Below, one piece after another: positions 16,601-25,312 of a stretch of DNA of 64,000 bases. Origin of the DNA: JANRKF01 sp033763575 (GTDB lineage: Bacteria; Pseudomonadota; Alphaproteobacteria; Rickettsiales; SXRF01); NCBI GenBank assembly GCA_033763575.1, contig JANRKF010000035.1, positions 62,001 to 126,000 on the forward strand. Direction: 5' to 3'. The notes beneath the pieces were generated by a model. That model did not search any database. It worked only from the letters and a program-made list of their open reading frames with translations, and was not told where the DNA came from. The first letter of the stretch is position 1, and every line of letters begins with the position of its first letter. A program made the translations under genes and the position numbers.

Positions 16601-18918
16601 CTATTGCCCGTGCCGTAAGTTTGGGTCTGGTCGTTAGCGGTTACGGTGAGTGCCGCAGGATCAATGGTCAGGCCGTTGGCAAGAGTCGAGCCGGTGAAGC
16701 CATAGCCCATTTCCGACGCAAGCGTGCCAGCGGCTACGTTGATGTCATAGGTGCCGACATTGTTACCCACCATGTAAGGGGTGGTGAAATCGGCCGATCC
16801 GCTGACCATATCGGTCACATCGTCACCGGCCAGATAGCCGGAAAGCGTGTAAGTGAAGCTTGGCGCGGGCTGGCCATAGGTGCCGTTCGCCGCATCCGGG
16901 GTGATGGTAAGCGTTGGCGTGAAGCTATAGAGCAGGCCGTCGCCGCTGCCGAGCGTCGGGCAGGAGCCGCCATAGGTGCAGCTATAACGTTTGAAATCAG
17001 GGACAAGGCCGCCGATGGTATCGTTGGCCGGATTGGTGCTGTACACCAGCCAGCGGCCATTGGTTGCGGTGAGTGCGTCTGCGCCGCGGTCGTTGACGAA
17101 GTTGCCAGCGAGGGCAGCAAGGGTGATCGCATCGCCGGTGGCGGTGCTGGTGATGGTGCCGGCAAATGCACGCAACCTGATATTGCCGGTCGTTGCCGTG
17201 GCGAGGAAGGTGCCGTCTCCGGTGTTGATCGCGCCATTAATTTCTACGTTCGTACCGGCGGAAAATGCTGCGTTACCACCATTTGTGGTCAGCGCAGAAC
17301 CAAGATCCATATCCACTTTCCCAGCGGCGGCGTTGAAGTTGACGTTTAACTTATTGCTGGTGGAGGTAATCGATACGCCGAGATTCACCGTAATGTTGTT
17401 ATGCGCGTTCAGAGTCAGGCTGGCATCAGTGCCCGCATTTTTCAGAATGTTGCTCGACACGGTGATATTGCCGGGCTGGGTGTTAAGGCCTGCCGTGCCG
17501 GTGGTGATGATGACGCTGGTGCCGGCATTCAGGTTGGCCTCAATGCTTGCGACGCTAACGCGCCCATTATTGCTGGTGGTGGTGAAGTTCGGGTTGCCGG
17601 CCACGTTATTGTCAGTATTCGGCAGGTTGGTGATATTGATGTTGTTCGGGTCGAGCAGCCACGTGCCGCCTTGGCCGTTCGCGGCGCTGGCATCGACCGA
17701 GCCGAAGGCATCGAGATATTCTTTGCCGGAGGTTTCAACGAAACCGCCATTTCCGCCTGCTGCGCCACCTTTGGCTTCGATGTTGCCATAGAAGAACGTG
17801 TTATTGTCAGCCCATACGATGACTTTGCCGCCATTGCCATTCAGCAAGGCGTTGGCGAACAGGCTTGCGCCGGTTTGCAATACCGTATTCTGCGCGGTTG
17901 GGGTGATGCCCTGGCCCTGATAATCGCCACCGATGAGGATGGTGCCGCCGCCGGTATTACCGGAAACGTCGATGGTTGCGCCGGTCAGGATGCCGACATT
18001 GCCGCCAAGCACGTTGACTTCGCCGCCTTTTTCATTGCCCGCAGTGCCTTTGGCATCGATTTTACCGGCAACGAGCGTGGTTTTCGCACCGGAGAGGACG
18101 ACTTTGCCGCCTTTGCTGCCGATGCTGTTGGCCTGAACGAGGCCGTCCATGTTGATGACGCTTTCAACCGCGCTTTGCGCTGCGGCTGCGGTGAGGAGCA
18201 CCTGGCCGCCATTGGCTTCGATCTGGCCGCTGTTTTTTACGAGTTGTGCCGTCAGGTCGCCGCTGGCCTGCACGCTGAGCAGTCCGTCGCCATACATATC
18301 CACCGCGAATGTGTCGCCGGAAGCGAGCTGTACCTTGCCGAGATTGGCTTGGATGAGGCCGTCATTAGTGACGCTTGGGCCGACGAGGAGGGCAAGGCCG
18401 CCATCGGCTACGTTGATATTACCGCTGTTGCTGACGACGGCATTTGGGTTGCCTGCTTTATCGAAGGTCAGGTCGCCGTTCATGAAGCGGTTATTGTCGA
18501 TATCTGCCGTGGTTGCGACCAGGCCGCCCACATTCACCGCTGCGCCGGCACCGAACATCACACCCTGAGAGTTGACGATGATCACATTGCCGTTGGCGTT
18601 CAGCGCGCCGTTGATTTGTGATGCCGAGGTCGCGCCAACAACGCGGTTCAGGGCAATGGCTGCAGACGAGGGCTGAATGAAGTTGGCCGTTTCATTTTGG
18701 CCGATATCAAAGTTGCTCCACTCGATGAGGGCGCGGTTGGTCGCCTGAGTGATATTTGTGGTGGTGCCCGAAGTGGCGATGGCCGCTTGTCCGGCGACTA
18801 CGTTACCACCCGCAGGGAGTGCATAAGCTGGTTGGCTAAGCGCCATTGCAAGCACCGCGCCGGTGAGGATGGTGCTGGTCTGCAGGCTGTTACGAGAGAT
18901 GGTGCTGAAAGTAGTCAT
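13645..18918 (-). CDS. Two-partner secretion adhesin (TpsA), YDG/MBG repeat type
   Basis: The 1757-residue exoprotein has a signal peptide to about residue 34 (AYA-LPAGG) and a TPS haemagglutinin domain about 35-280 (NGALNANGNVIIVNSQGVMFG, then VGGLVATT), recognised by the POTRA domains of TpsB. A beta-helix-like region runs to about 660. Four YDG/MBG pairs of about 170 residues lie near 758-1438, then three MBG-type units of 80 residues to about 1678, and a Gly-rich tail. It ends with a cysteine pair C1747/C1753 in the last 11 residues. In Haemophilus HMW1 a C-terminal cysteine pair tethers the adhesin at the surface; a similar anchor is inferred here. No CDI-type toxin tip is visible. The transporter gene lies upstream on the same strand. 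AAGGGA precedes the ATG. Confidence 0.88.
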   Translation of the reverse strand: MTTFSTISRNSLQTSTILTGAVLAMALSQPAYALPAGGNVVAGQAAIATSGTTTNITQATNRALIEWSNFDIGQNETANFIQPSSAAIALNRVVGATSASQINGALNANGNVIIVNSQGVMFGAGAAVNVGGLVATTADIDNNRFMNGDLTFDKAGNPNAVVSNSGNINVADGGLALLVGPSVTNDGLIQANLGKVQLASGDTFAVDMYGDGLLSVQASGDLTAQLVKNSGQIEANGGQVLLTAAAAQSAVESVINMDGLVQANSIGSKGGKVVLSGAKTTLVAGKIDAKGTAGNEKGGEVNVLGGNVGILTGATIDVSGNTGGGTILIGGDYQGQGITPTAQNTVLQTGASLFANALLNGNGGKVIVWADNNTFFYGNIEAKGGAAGGNGGFVETSGKEYLDAFGSVDASAANGQGGTWLLDPNNINITNLPNTDNNVAGNPNFTTTSNNGRVSVASIEANLNAGTSVIITTGTAGLNTQPGNITVSSNILKNAGTDASLTLNAHNNITVNLGVSITSTSNKLNVNFNAAAGKVDMDLGSALTTNGGNAAFSAGTNVEINGAINTGDGTFLATATTGNIRLRAFAGTITSTATGDAITLAALAGNFVNDRGADALTATNGRWLVYSTNPANDTIGGLVPDFKRYSCTYGGSCPTLGSGDGLLYSFTPTLTITPDAANGTYGQPAPSFTYTLSGYLAGDDVTDMVSGSADFTTPYMVGNNVGTYDINVAAGTLASEMGYGFTGSTLANGLTIDPAALTVTANDQTQTYGTGNSFTAGFSTTGLYSGDTIDTVDLSTDATNSTSGNWNAGAWTITIANALGMSFDANNYTITYTNGALNIGQKDLIVSAVADDKVYDATRNATVTLSNDAIIGDVVDNSFTTARFGNKNVGTNKNVTVNGISISGADSANYNLTNTTATDQADITPAALTITANNQSQVYGDGNVLGNGYQIAGLQGGETVGSVDLATDATLSSSGNWNAGSWSIIGSNASGGTFSASNYTITFVDGALTVLKKNLTATVVADDKVYDATRDATVTFSDDRIGGDVFDETFTTALFDTKDVGTNKDVTVLGMALTGTDSANYNLTNTTATDQADITPAALTITANDQTQTYGDGNNLVNGFSTTGLQGGETVGSVDLATDATNSTSGNWNVGTWGIMASNATGGTFSASNYTITFVDGALVVTPKDLIVSAVADDKIYDGNRNATVTLSNDAIMGDVVDNSFTTARFGTKNVGTNKNVTVNGISISGADAGNYNLTNTTATDKADITPAALTITANDQTQTYGDGNNLTNGYTAVGLVGGETIGSVDLATDATNSTSGNWNAGTWGIMASNPTNNGPFRTTNYTITFVDGALVVTPKALNVSALADDKVYDGTTTATVTFSDDRIGGDVFDVLNASADFDDKNVGVDKLVTVAGITISGTDAANYTQNTTTTDLADITPATLFIDADDQTKVYGSADPFLSFGFSGFVTGDDDSLFTGGLSRDAGENVAGGPYNINQGSLDAGSNYTIDYTGGVLTITPYTLSVLADDQTKVYGDVDPTLTFTFGTLQNGDDASVFSGDLTRDAGENVADGPYNINQGALDAGSNYTISYTGGLLRITPATLFVTGDDQFITLGDNIPPLTFAASGFKFSDGFEVFTGGLRTVPRETLPGTYGINRGTLEANSNYVIDYTRGFLTIQSPFDVNNTSEQTSDFAGGNFRTPGSSTLLAVNNGGGATGGGLGGLAPAAGGENPGNLEPSAGGDNFALIQCDENNPCDIPQ
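13885..14604 (-). repeat. Three 80-residue MBG-type coding repeats
   Basis: Units begin with LFIDADDQTKVYG, LSVLADDQTKVYG and LFVTGDDQFITLG and end with SNYTIDYTGG, SNYTISYTGG and SNYVIDYTRG. The first two are closest in sequence (RDAGENVAxGPYNINQG in both). Confidence 0.85.
14605..16647 (-). repeat. Four 170-residue YDG+MBG coding repeats
   Basis: Each unit of about 510 bases encodes an MBG half (LTITANDQTQTYGDGN, then SNYTITFVDGAL) and a YDG half (ADDKVYDATRNATVT, then NYNLTNTTATD). The second and third units are nearly identical at DNA level over long stretches. This makes them prone to recombination, so copy number may vary between strains or be mis-assembled. Confidence 0.88.
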
Positions 18919-19069
18919 ATGCGGGTTCCCTTAAAAGGTGGTGGATTCGGTGTACACAAAAAGATTAAATAACAGTTAATATCAGAAATGGACAAAAATC
19001 AACTAATATATGATTAATTTTATATATTCTTTAATCTATATACAAATCAATATGTTGTTAACTAAAGCG

Positions 19070-20806
19070 TTAAAAGCGTGCGGTCGTCGCAAAAAAGATT
19101 CTCGCATCGTCCCCATGCCCACCCTGGTTGCTGGCGGGTTTGGTCAAAGGCACCGCCACTTCCAGCGAGCTGGAGAGGTTTTCGGTGAAGCTGGTGCGGA
19201 CACCGCCACCCCATGAGGCAAGGCTGCGCTTGTCATTAGCATTAGGCGCGCCTTCGCGGATCCATGCACGACCGATGTCATAGTAGGTGAAGAGCTGGTA
19301 GGAGTTGAAGTAGGGTGAGCCGACCACGCCGTTATAGCGCAGCTCCAGCTTGCCGGAAATACCACTATCGCCTAGCACTTCGGCCGGGTCGTACGCTGTG
19401 CCGAAGCTGGTGCCGCCGAGCGAGAACTGCTCGGAGATCAGCAGCGGGTCGAGCGAGTACTGACCGGAAGCCGTGGCAAGAATCGAAAAATTCTTCGGCA
19501 GTGGCTGCAGGCGCGACAGATCGACGTTGAGCTTGGAGAAGTCTGCTTCGCCATTCGAATTGGTGCGATTTGCGCCATCATCGGTGGCGCCGAAGGCATC
19601 GAGGCCCTGGCTCAGCTGCGCGTCGATGAAGTTGTTGCCGCGGAACTGATCGAAGAAATTATAGTTGCCGCCGATGCGCGCGATGCGCAGGCGATCCTTG
19701 GTAAAATCGACATTGTTGAAGACATCGGTGTCGGCATTGCGCACATCGAACAAGGCGCGGGCCACCAGGTTTTCCTGGCGCGAGCGGATGAACGGATGCG
19801 TCACCTTAGCTTCGAACAGGTCGGAATCGCCGACGATATCGATGTTTTTGAGTGAATCGCCCGGCTCGGTGTGGGTGCGCGAGGCGAGCAGTGAGAGTTT
19901 TGTTCCGTCAGTGCCGAGCAGCTCGTCATGCTGCAGCTCGAAGCCGCGCAGTTCTTTGCTTGGGCTGCTGGTCGTGAGGCGGAGTTGCGTGCGGTCATAC
20001 AGGCCGAACAACGAATTTGCCGCTACGGTAGCGTTATATTGCCACGGGCCGACGAACTTACTGCCGCGATTATCGACGGAAGCGCTTGCGTCAAATGCCT
20101 TGCGTTCCACATTGACCACCAGCTCCGCCGCGCCGAATTCCGTAGGCGAGGGGCGCAGGAGGCCGCGAATGGTGGCGCCAGGCAGGTCGTTGATAAGAAG
20201 CAGCTTGCGCTCCAGCTCTTTCGTGTTGACGGGGCGCTGGTTTTTGATGCTTGCGAGGTGGGCGGCGATGATTTCGCGCTCGCTGTCGCTTTTGATGTCA
20301 CCTTGAATCACGATGTTGCTTACGAAGCCTTCGACGATGCGGATTTTCAGGGTGCCTTTGCTAATTTCCTGCTGCGGCACCACGGCTTGCGAAAGCACAT
20401 AGCCAGCTTTTTGGTACATATCGGTGATTTTGCGGGCGACGGACTGCGCATCCAGCAGCGATATTTTCTTATCGACCAGGCTTTCATAGGTCGGCTTCAA
20501 TTCTTCTTCGGTGAAGGCAGTGTTGCCCGCGACACTGAGGCGTTTCAGCACGAACTTCACCTTGCTCAGCTTATCCTGCTGCGCCTGCGACAGTTCTTTC
20601 GGCGCGCTAGGCAGCGGCAGACCGAGATCGCCGGATTGCAGCGGTGCGGGTGCTTCCTCAAAGCGGCGACCGATCTGGCTGGCATCCACCGACGTGGGCA
20701 CGTTCTGCGCGAATGCCGAGGAGGCCGCGAGCAGGCTGGTCAGCGCAACGCTCGCTGTCAGGGTGATGGTCAGGGTGGTGTTGCGCGTGGTAGCGTTCGA
20801 GGTCAT
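19070..20806 (-). CDS. TpsB outer-membrane transporter (FhaC/ShlB family)
   Basis: The 578-residue Omp85-type protein secretes the adhesin encoded 151 bases downstream. It shows a signal peptide to A33, POTRA domains about 84-240 (LKRLSVAGNTAFTEEEL and LKIRIVEGFVSNI), a 16-strand-type barrel to the end, and terminal F for BAM recognition. One oddity: the L6 loop motif of the family, VRGY/F or FGRGYDP with a conserved arginine, reads FGTAYDP here (residues 468-474), so the arginine is missing. AAGGATAT precedes the ATG. The family and pairing are firm; whether the changed L6 still works is open. Confidence 0.9.
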   Translation of the reverse strand: MTSNATTRNTTLTITLTASVALTSLLAASSAFAQNVPTSVDASQIGRRFEEAPAPLQSGDLGLPLPSAPKELSQAQQDKLSKVKFVLKRLSVAGNTAFTEEELKPTYESLVDKKISLLDAQSVARKITDMYQKAGYVLSQAVVPQQEISKGTLKIRIVEGFVSNIVIQGDIKSDSEREIIAAHLASIKNQRPVNTKELERKLLLINDLPGATIRGLLRPSPTEFGAAELVVNVERKAFDASASVDNRGSKFVGPWQYNATVAANSLFGLYDRTQLRLTTSSPSKELRGFELQHDELLGTDGTKLSLLASRTHTEPGDSLKNIDIVGDSDLFEAKVTHPFIRSRQENLVARALFDVRNADTDVFNNVDFTKDRLRIARIGGNYNFFDQFRGNNFIDAQLSQGLDAFGATDDGANRTNSNGEADFSKLNVDLSRLQPLPKNFSILATASGQYSLDPLLISEQFSLGGTSFGTAYDPAEVLGDSGISGKLELRYNGVVGSPYFNSYQLFTYYDIGRAWIREGAPNANDKRSLASWGGGVRTSFTENLSSSLEVAVPLTKPASNQGGHGDDARIFFATTARF

Positions 20807-21058
20807 AGTTTATATCCTTGTGTGAGGTCGAATAAAAATATAATCGCGGCACTTATACGATTTTCGGCACGTATTGCAACACCTAATTTCCTTGGATAAC
20901 ATGCAGAAATTGGGCGGTGTCTTTTGCGGGTGCGGCGCAACCTGTTCTATCTACTACCAATAAAGCACTTCTCTGAAAAAACTAATGGCGGAGCGGTTGT
21001 TACAGAGAATTTATTAATGTTGCATAGATGCTACAGGCGGGGCGCAAGAAGGGAAAAA

Positions 21059-21997
21059 TCACCCATGCTGCGCGTCACGCGCTTTCTTCATCTCCGCGAA
21101 ATCATCGCCTGCGTGATAAGAGCTGCGTGTAAGCGGCGAGCTTGCCACCATCAGGAAGCCCTTGGCGCGGGCCTGCCTTCCCATCATGCCGAATTCGTCC
21201 GGCGTCACGTAGCGGTCTACGGCTGCATGGGCCGGGGTGGGCTGCAGATATTGGCCGATGGTCATGAAATCCACTTCGGCGGCGCGCAGATCGTCCATCA
21301 CCTGCAGCACTTCGTCATATTCCTCGCCGAGGCCGACCATGATGCCGGATTTGGTGAAAATCGTCGGGTCGATTTCCTTCACGGTTTTGAGCAAATGCAG
21401 CGAATTGAAATAGCGCGCGCCGGGGCGGATGGATTTATACAGCCTCGGCACGGTTTCGATATTGTGGTTATACACGTCCGGCTTGGCGTCGGCGACGATG
21501 GCAATCGAGGATTCTTTGCGCAGGAAATCCGGCGTCAGCACCTCGATGGTGGTGTCGGGCGAGGCCTGGCGAATCGCGGTGATGCACTCGGCGAAATGTC
21601 TGGCGCCGCCATCGCCCAGATCATCCCTATCAACAGAAGTAATCACCACATGTTTGAGGCCAAGCTTGCCGACCGCTTCGGCGAGGTTCGCCGGTTCGTG
21701 CGGGTTGAGCGCCCCCGGCACGCCGGTCTTCACGTTGCAGAAGGCGCAGGCGCGGGTGCAGGTATCGCCCATGATCATCACGGTGGCGTGTTTCTGGCTC
21801 CAGCATTCGCCAATATTGGGGCAGGCGGCTTCCTCGCACACCGTGTTGAGCTTGAGCTTATGGATGACATCACGCGTTGCCTGGAATTCTTTGGAAACAG
21901 GCGCCTTCACGCGGATCCAGTCCGGCTTCGGGAGTTTTTCCCTAGCCCCGGCGGATGGCGGGGTTTTCTCTGCTAAAAAATTATGAACATCAGCCAT
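21059..21997 (-). CDS. lipA: Lipoyl synthase
   Basis: The 312-residue radical-SAM enzyme inserts two sulfurs into protein-bound octanoyl groups to make lipoyl cofactor for PDH, OGDH and GcvH. The auxiliary cluster cysteines C54, C59 and C65 (CEEAACPNIGEC) and radical-SAM C80, C84 and C87 (CTRACAFC) are all present, as is the C-terminal RSSY serine motif. It is encoded alone, divergent from rpoZ with 110 bases between. The C-terminal ASSPLTRSSYHAGDDF is typical of Alphaproteobacteria. Confidence 0.97.
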   Translation of the reverse strand: MADVHNFLAEKTPPSAGAREKLPKPDWIRVKAPVSKEFQATRDVIHKLKLNTVCEEAACPNIGECWSQKHATVMIMGDTCTRACAFCNVKTGVPGALNPHEPANLAEAVGKLGLKHVVITSVDRDDLGDGGARHFAECITAIRQASPDTTIEVLTPDFLRKESSIAIVADAKPDVYNHNIETVPRLYKSIRPGARYFNSLHLLKTVKEIDPTIFTKSGIMVGLGEEYDEVLQVMDDLRAAEVDFMTIGQYLQPTPAHAAVDRYVTPDEFGMMGRQARAKGFLMVASSPLTRSSYHAGDDFAEMKKARDAQHG

Positions 21998-22107
21998 TGT
22001 GAGGGTTCTACTAGAAAATCCTTGCTATATCAACAAACATTATGTAAAAAGCCGTTCCCTAAATACCAGACCCCCGCCATGCAGCGGGGCCATATCAGGA
22101 GAAACCT

Positions 22108-22521
22108 ATGGCTCGCGTTACCGTTGAAGATTGCATTATGGAAGTGCCTAACCGTTTTGAACTGGTGCTGCTCGCTTCGCAGCGCGCCAAGCAGCTGAGC
22201 GTGGGCAACCCGCTCACCGTTGAGCGCGATAACGACAAGGACTCGGTGGTGAGCCTGCGTGAAATAGCCGACAAGACGATCAGCCTGCCGCAGCTCGAGG
22301 AAACGCTGATCCAGAGCTTCTTCAAAAGACAAGTATCGGATATTGCCGACCAGAAACTGCTTACCTCCGGCGAAGAGATTGCCGCCGATGTGGAAGAGGC
22401 GTTCAAGGAAGCGGCGCAAAGCATCAGCGATTCGCGCAATACGGGTGCCGCCGCCGATGACGATGCCGACAGCGACGCCGATATGGCATTCGGTGGTGAC
22501 GATGTCCAGGCGGAAGATTAA
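22108..22521 (+). CDS. rpoZ: RNA polymerase omega subunit
   Basis: The 137-residue protein promotes beta' folding and core assembly. The start MARVTVEDC and NRFELVLLASQRAKQL are the conserved omega core, and the C-terminal acidic tail (DDDADSDADMAFGGDD) is typical of alphaproteobacterial omegas. AGGAGAAACC precedes the ATG. No spoT/relA follows, unlike many genomes; the next gene converges. Confidence 0.95.
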   Translation: MARVTVEDCIMEVPNRFELVLLASQRAKQLSVGNPLTVERDNDKDSVVSLREIADKTISLPQLEETLIQSFFKRQVSDIADQKLLTSGEEIAADVEEAFKEAAQSISDSRNTGAAADDDADSDADMAFGGDDVQAED

Positions 22522-22540
22522 GAAAAAACAGGGGAACTGA

Positions 22541-22599
22541 AGAATTGACGAATTGACGAACCAAGGAAAATTTCTCCAGTTCTTCAATTCCTCAATTCT
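22541..22599. terminator. Inverted repeat between convergent rpoZ and kdpD
   Basis: AGAATTGACGAATTGACGAAC at 22541 pairs with the sequence at 22579-22599 over 21 bases with 2 mismatches. The left arm also holds a direct GAATTGAC doublet. There is no long T-tract, so termination by this hairpin is likely but unproven. Confidence 0.5.
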
Positions 22600-22609
22600 C
22601 CTTACTGAC

Positions 22610-25312
22610 TCACTCCGCCTCGTCGCTCTTCAGCGGCAGGGTGAAGGTAAACATCGCGCCGCCTTCGGGCGCGTTCTGCGCCCAGATTTTTCCGTCATGC
22701 GCCTTGATGATGCCGCGGCAGATGGCAAGCCCGAGCCCGCCTTTATTTTCGGCGCGTGTGGCATTGTAGAATTTATCGAAGATTTTTTCTTCCTCGCCTT
22801 TGGGAATACCCGGGCCGTTATCGGTAATCACCACGTGCAGGTCGGGTTTTTCGACATGCGCCGAGATGGTGACCTCGGTGCCTGCGGGCGTGTAGTCCGC
22901 CACGTTTTCCAGCAGGTTGATGAGCACCTGTTCGATGAGCAGTCCGTCCATCCGCACCAGTGGAAGGCCGTGATCGATGGTGGTGGTGAGTTGGTGTTTT
23001 TCCAGTTTGCCTTCGACGCGCATCAGCGCCGAGCCGATGAGTTCCTCGATGAAATAAAGCTCCTTGTTGAGTTTTACCGAACCGGATTTCAGGCTCGATA
23101 CGTCGAGCAGGTTGGTGACCATGCGGGCGAGGCGAGCACCTTCTTCGTGGATCGAGCGCAGCAATTCCTTACGGTATTCCTCACTGATTTTAGCGCTTTC
23201 GAGCAGCAGCGTGCTCGCTGCACCGGTGATCACGGCCAGTGGCGTGCGCAAATCATGCGAGACGGAGGAGAGAAGAATATTGCGCAATTTTTCGCTCTCT
23301 GCCTCCAGCATGGTTTTTTCTACCAGATCGGCGGCGGTGGCGCGCTCCAGCGCCGAGGCGGTGATGAAGGCCAGCGTGTCGAGCGTATCGAGCGAATCGG
23401 TGGAATAGGCTTCGCTCTGTTCGTCATGCGGGCGCACGCCGAGCACCCCGACCACCATATCCGATGCGATCAGCGGAATATACAACGCTTTGGCCGAGGG
23501 CAGGGTGTCGGTGCCGAACCCGGCATGCTGTTTGTGGGTGAACGCCCAGTTGGCGACCGATTCCTCGCGCACGGGGTCGATATGTTCATCGTCGCTTTCG
23601 GTTTCCGTGACCACCGTCTGCAGGCCGCCTTTATCATCGGGCAGCCAGATGAAGACGTCGCTATCCATCACCTCGGCAACGTGGGTGGCGGCGATTTGCG
23701 CGAGCGATACCTTGCCGCGGCTGGCGGTCAGCTCGCGGGTCATGGCGTAGAGGGTGGCGGTATTTTTTTCGCGCCGGCGGGCGAGGATGGCCTGCAGCCG
23801 CAGCCGCGCTGTCTGCGAGCCGATGATGACCCCGGTGGCGAGCAGCACCAGAAAGGTGACGACATGCTCAATCTCGCTGGATTTGAAGCTGTGCCACGGC
23901 ATTATAAAAAAGAAATTGAAACAAAGCGCGGCAAGGATGGTGGCGACGATCGAAGGCGCGCGGCCAAAGCGCAGCGCCACCGCGACCACGCCGATCAGGT
24001 ACAGCATCACCAGGTTGACCGCCGGCACATGCGAGCGCAGCGGCATCATGATGAGGGTGGTGGCGGCAACGATGAACGGCGCCGAGAGATAATATTGCCA
24101 TGGCGCCTGGGTGCCCCATAGCGACGATTTTAGGGCGCCATGTTCGCCGCGATCGCCGGTGATGACCGAAATATCGATGTCGCCGGAGCCGCGGATGAGC
24201 TGGTCGGCCAGCGTGCCCACCATAATTTCCCGCCAGCGCGAGCGCGGCGCCTTGCCGACGAGTATCTTGGTGATGTTATTGGCGCGGGCATATCCCAGGA
24301 TATCTTCCGGCGCATTCTGTCCCTGGATGATTTCGGTTTCCGCGCCCATACGGTCGGCGAGGCGCAGGTTGCGCTCGACCATATCATGGCCTTCCTTGCT
24401 CAGGCGGTGGTGGCGGTCATTTTCAATATAAATCGCCGTCCATGGCGCTTTGAGGCCGCTGGCCATGCGTTTGGCCGAGCGCACCAGCTTGGTCGAAAGC
24501 GCGTCCGGGCCGATGCAGACGAGGATCCGGTCTGCGCCGCTCCAGCCCTGCCGTTCCTTGCCCTTGGTCTTATACACATCCATCAGCGCATCGACGCGTT
24601 CGGCGGTGCGGCGCAGCGCTAATTCACGTAGCGCGATCAGGTTGCTTTTCTTAAAAAAATTCTGCGCGGCGCGTTTTTTCGCTTCCGGCGCGATATAGAC
24701 TTTTCCCTCGGAGAGGCGCTTCAGAAGCTCTTCGGAGGGAATATCCACCAGCGAAATTTCATCGGCATTGTCGAATACTTCATCCGGCACGGTTTCCTTC
24801 ACCCAGACGCCGGTGATGCGCGCCACCACGTCGTTCAGGCTTTCGAGGTGCTGCACGTTGATGGTGGTGTAGACGTTGATACCGGCGTCGCGCAGCTCTT
24901 CCACATCCTGCCAGCGTTTGGGATGCCTGCTGCCCGGCGTGTTGGTATGGGCCAGCTCATCGAGCAGAATCAATTGCGGCTTGCGGGCGAGCGCGGCGTC
25001 GATGTCGAATTCCTTGAGGATGGTGCCGCGATAGCTCACCTCGCGGTGCGGCAGGATGGTTTGTCCTTCCAGCAGCCGCTTGGTGTCTTCGCGGCCATGG
25101 GTTTCGACCAGGCCTATGACCACGTCCACCCCTTCGGCGGAGGCGGATTTCCCGGCGTTCAGCATAGCGTAGGTTTTGCCGACACCGGCGCAGGCGCCGA
25201 AGAAAATCTTGAGTTTGCCGCGCCCGGTTTCTTCCTTGGCGGCCTGCTCTTCTTCCGCGGCGATGCGGCTTAGCAGTTCATCCGGATCCGGGCGGCCATC
25301 ATCTTTTTTCAT
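22610..25312 (-). CDS. kdpD: Sensor histidine kinase KdpD
   Basis: The 900-residue K+/turgor sensor has an N-terminal KdpD domain with Walker A (GACAGVGKTYAML), ELAHTN and the Usp-like domain (RILVCIGPD). Four TM helices lie in the centre (about 400-490), then GAF-like, HisKA (SVSHDLRTPLAVI) and HATPase (NLLENVADYTP, DNGPGIP, GGLGLAI) domains. It normally phosphorylates KdpE to activate kdpFABC. It is last in the kdp operon and overlaps kdpC by 14 bases. The usual kdpE is not next to it: rpoZ follows, convergent. Confidence 0.95.
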   Translation of the reverse strand: MKKDDGRPDPDELLSRIAAEEEQAAKEETGRGKLKIFFGACAGVGKTYAMLNAGKSASAEGVDVVIGLVETHGREDTKRLLEGQTILPHREVSYRGTILKEFDIDAALARKPQLILLDELAHTNTPGSRHPKRWQDVEELRDAGINVYTTINVQHLESLNDVVARITGVWVKETVPDEVFDNADEISLVDIPSEELLKRLSEGKVYIAPEAKKRAAQNFFKKSNLIALRELALRRTAERVDALMDVYKTKGKERQGWSGADRILVCIGPDALSTKLVRSAKRMASGLKAPWTAIYIENDRHHRLSKEGHDMVERNLRLADRMGAETEIIQGQNAPEDILGYARANNITKILVGKAPRSRWREIMVGTLADQLIRGSGDIDISVITGDRGEHGALKSSLWGTQAPWQYYLSAPFIVAATTLIMMPLRSHVPAVNLVMLYLIGVVAVALRFGRAPSIVATILAALCFNFFFIMPWHSFKSSEIEHVVTFLVLLATGVIIGSQTARLRLQAILARRREKNTATLYAMTRELTASRGKVSLAQIAATHVAEVMDSDVFIWLPDDKGGLQTVVTETESDDEHIDPVREESVANWAFTHKQHAGFGTDTLPSAKALYIPLIASDMVVGVLGVRPHDEQSEAYSTDSLDTLDTLAFITASALERATAADLVEKTMLEAESEKLRNILLSSVSHDLRTPLAVITGAASTLLLESAKISEEYRKELLRSIHEEGARLARMVTNLLDVSSLKSGSVKLNKELYFIEELIGSALMRVEGKLEKHQLTTTIDHGLPLVRMDGLLIEQVLINLLENVADYTPAGTEVTISAHVEKPDLHVVITDNGPGIPKGEEEKIFDKFYNATRAENKGGLGLAICRGIIKAHDGKIWAQNAPEGGAMFTFTLPLKSDEAE

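Noticed and set aside
13885..16647. Regular repeats that could be mistaken for a CRISPR array
   Set aside because: Units are 240 or 510 bases, in frame and coding for MBG/YDG domains; there are no short constant repeats with unique spacers.
14575..18972. Several long plus-strand open frames (305, 242, 406 codons) opposite the adhesin gene
   Set aside because: They mirror the adhesin repeats, have no ribosome sites and read as low-complexity repeats.
22553..24121. A 522-codon plus-strand frame opposite kdpD
   Set aside because: kdpD is certain from its motifs; the opposite frame has no family features.
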